Shown piece by piece: positions 22,110 through 22,908 of a stretch of DNA of 22,908 nt. The position numbers were made by a program, and so were the translations under genes. The notes under the pieces were generated by a model. That model did no database searches and had not been told where the DNA came from. It saw only the letters and a list, made by a program, of their open reading frames with translations. Origin of the DNA: Candidatus Pelagibacter sp. (lineage in GTDB: Bacteria > Pseudomonadota > Alphaproteobacteria > Pelagibacterales > Pelagibacteraceae); assembly GCA_028097945.1 (NCBI GenBank), contig JAOHFJ010000012.1, forward strand, positions 1 to 22,908. The letters are read 5' to 3'. Each line of letters starts with the position of its first letter. Positions within the stretch are counted from its first letter, which is position 1.

Positions 22110-22908
22110 TGAATAAAAAGAGCTATATAAAATTTGCAAATAAAGCAGCAAGCATTCAGATAAATGAACTTAAAAAAATCAAGAGAATTTTCAATAGTTC
22201 TTTTGTTGAAGCCATTGAATTAATCATGAATTGTAAAGGTAAAGTAATTTTTTCAGGTGTTGGAAAAAATTCATTCATTTGCAAAAAGGCAGCTGCTACA
22301 TTTTCAAGTGTAGGTATACCAAGCTTTTTTGTTGATCCAACTGGTGTCTCTCATGGTGATGCAGGTCAATTAGACAAAAAAGATATTTTAATAATTATCT
22401 CTAACTCGGGAAATACATCCGAGTTAATAAATTTATTGAAATTTGCTAATAGATTTCGAATTAAAATTGTAGGTATAGCTTCCAATTCAAATAGCATGTT
22501 AATAAGAGCAAGTGATATAAAAATTTTATATCCAAAATTAAAAGAAGCAGACCCAAACAACATAGTTCCAACAACATCAACATCTTTTGTAATGCTCTTA
22601 TGTGATTGTTTAGCAACGACCATTATGGAAAAAAAGAAATTTTCTAAAGAAAACTTCTTTTTATATCACAAAGGAGGGAACCTCGGCGCTACCTTAAGAC
22701 TTGCCAAAGATATAATGGTTACAGGGAAAAAAATGCCAGTTGTTGACCATAAAAAAAGTTTTGATCATGCCCTTAAAATAATGAATAAAAAAAATCTTGG
22801 TATTGTAGTAATTACAAAAAAAGGTTTTATTAAAAATATAATTACTGACGGAGATATAAGAAGAGTTCTAAATAATTCCTCTAAAAAAAGAAACTTAAAT
22901 GATATAAA
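22109..22908 (+). CDS. kdsD: Arabinose-5-phosphate isomerase (3' end outside window)
   Basis: The open frame starts at ATG 22109-22111 and runs 266 codons to the window edge without a stop. The N-terminal SIS domain shows GKVIFSGVGKNSFICKK, PSFFVDPTGVSHGDAG and IISNSGNTSELINLL (SNSGNTSE, 98-105). The middle has YHKGGNLGATLRLAKDIMV, matching the family's HPGGALGKRL...DIM, followed by CBS-type sequence (MPVVDHKKSFDHALKIM, NIITDGDIRR). KdsD/KpsF converts ribulose-5-phosphate to arabinose-5-phosphate, the first step to KDO for lipopolysaccharide. The full protein should be about 320 residues, so about 55 are missing. The 1-nt overlap with rnd indicates coupling. Confidence 0.9.
   Translation, partial: MNKKSYIKFANKAASIQINELKKIKRIFNSSFVEAIELIMNCKGKVIFSGVGKNSFICKKAAATFSSVGIPSFFVDPTGVSHGDAGQLDKKDILIIISNSGNTSELINLLKFANRFRIKIVGIASNSNSMLIRASDIKILYPKLKEADPNNIVPTTSTSFVMLLCDCLATTIMEKKKFSKENFFLYHKGGNLGATLRLAKDIMVTGKKMPVVDHKKSFDHALKIMNKKNLGIVVITKKGFIKNIITDGDIRRVLNNSSKKRNLNDI

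Overview
The window looks like a compact, very AT-rich (about 70 % A+T) alphaproteobacterial chromosome of the SAR11/Pelagibacterales type. The reasons are the base composition, 1-4 nt gene overlaps nearly everywhere, tiny intergenic gaps, alphaproteobacterial-style RlmN and short RNase D, and the ihfB-pyrF-trpF-trpB-trpA-accD-folC-trxA neighbourhood. This assignment rests on recognition of gene content and protein style, not on a database search. No rRNA, tRNA, CRISPR array, transposase or integrase was seen.

Left part (1-7494). It opens with the basic repetitive tail of an RNA-binding protein. Next comes a minus-strand group: a small two-helix protein, a flavodoxin-fold NAD(P)H oxidoreductase, a three-helix membrane protein and a fumarylacetoacetate-hydrolase-family enzyme. 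A plus-strand run follows: a small basic protein with its own leader, strong Shine-Dalgarno and 3' hairpin, then rlmN, an ADP-ribosylglycohydrolase-like gene, rmuC, sbcB (exonuclease I) and trxA.

Middle (7491-13689, minus strand). A tightly overlapping housekeeping operon reads rpsA (3' end only) - ihfB - pyrF - trpF - trpB - trpA - accD - folC. It joins tryptophan synthesis with pyrimidine, fatty-acid and folate steps. TrpB and TrpA both carry substitutions at catalytic or allosteric positions.

Junction (about 13639-13642). The 3' end of rpsA is fused to a phoR gene that stops inside its ATPase domain. Both genes are broken at the same base. This is either a real deletion or rearrangement, or a chimera from amplification or assembly; it is the most important thing to verify.

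Right part (13642-22908). A phosphate-acquisition block reads, in transcription order on the minus strand, ugpB-ugpA-ugpE-ugpC-ugpQ, two small membrane proteins, then phoR. It would import glycerol-3-phosphate or its diesters and hydrolyse the diesters in the cytoplasm. Upstream of ugpB lie an SMR-family membrane protein and an NDUFA9-like Rossmann protein. On the plus strand rnd (RNase D) and the start of kdsD (arabinose-5-phosphate isomerase) run to the window edge.

Several genes (rmuC, trxA, the 87-aa and 45-aa membrane proteins) have a -10-like hexamer only 5-10 nt before the ATG, which suggests leaderless or near-leaderless transcripts. The small basic protein gene and ugpB instead have real leaders with Shine-Dalgarno sequences.
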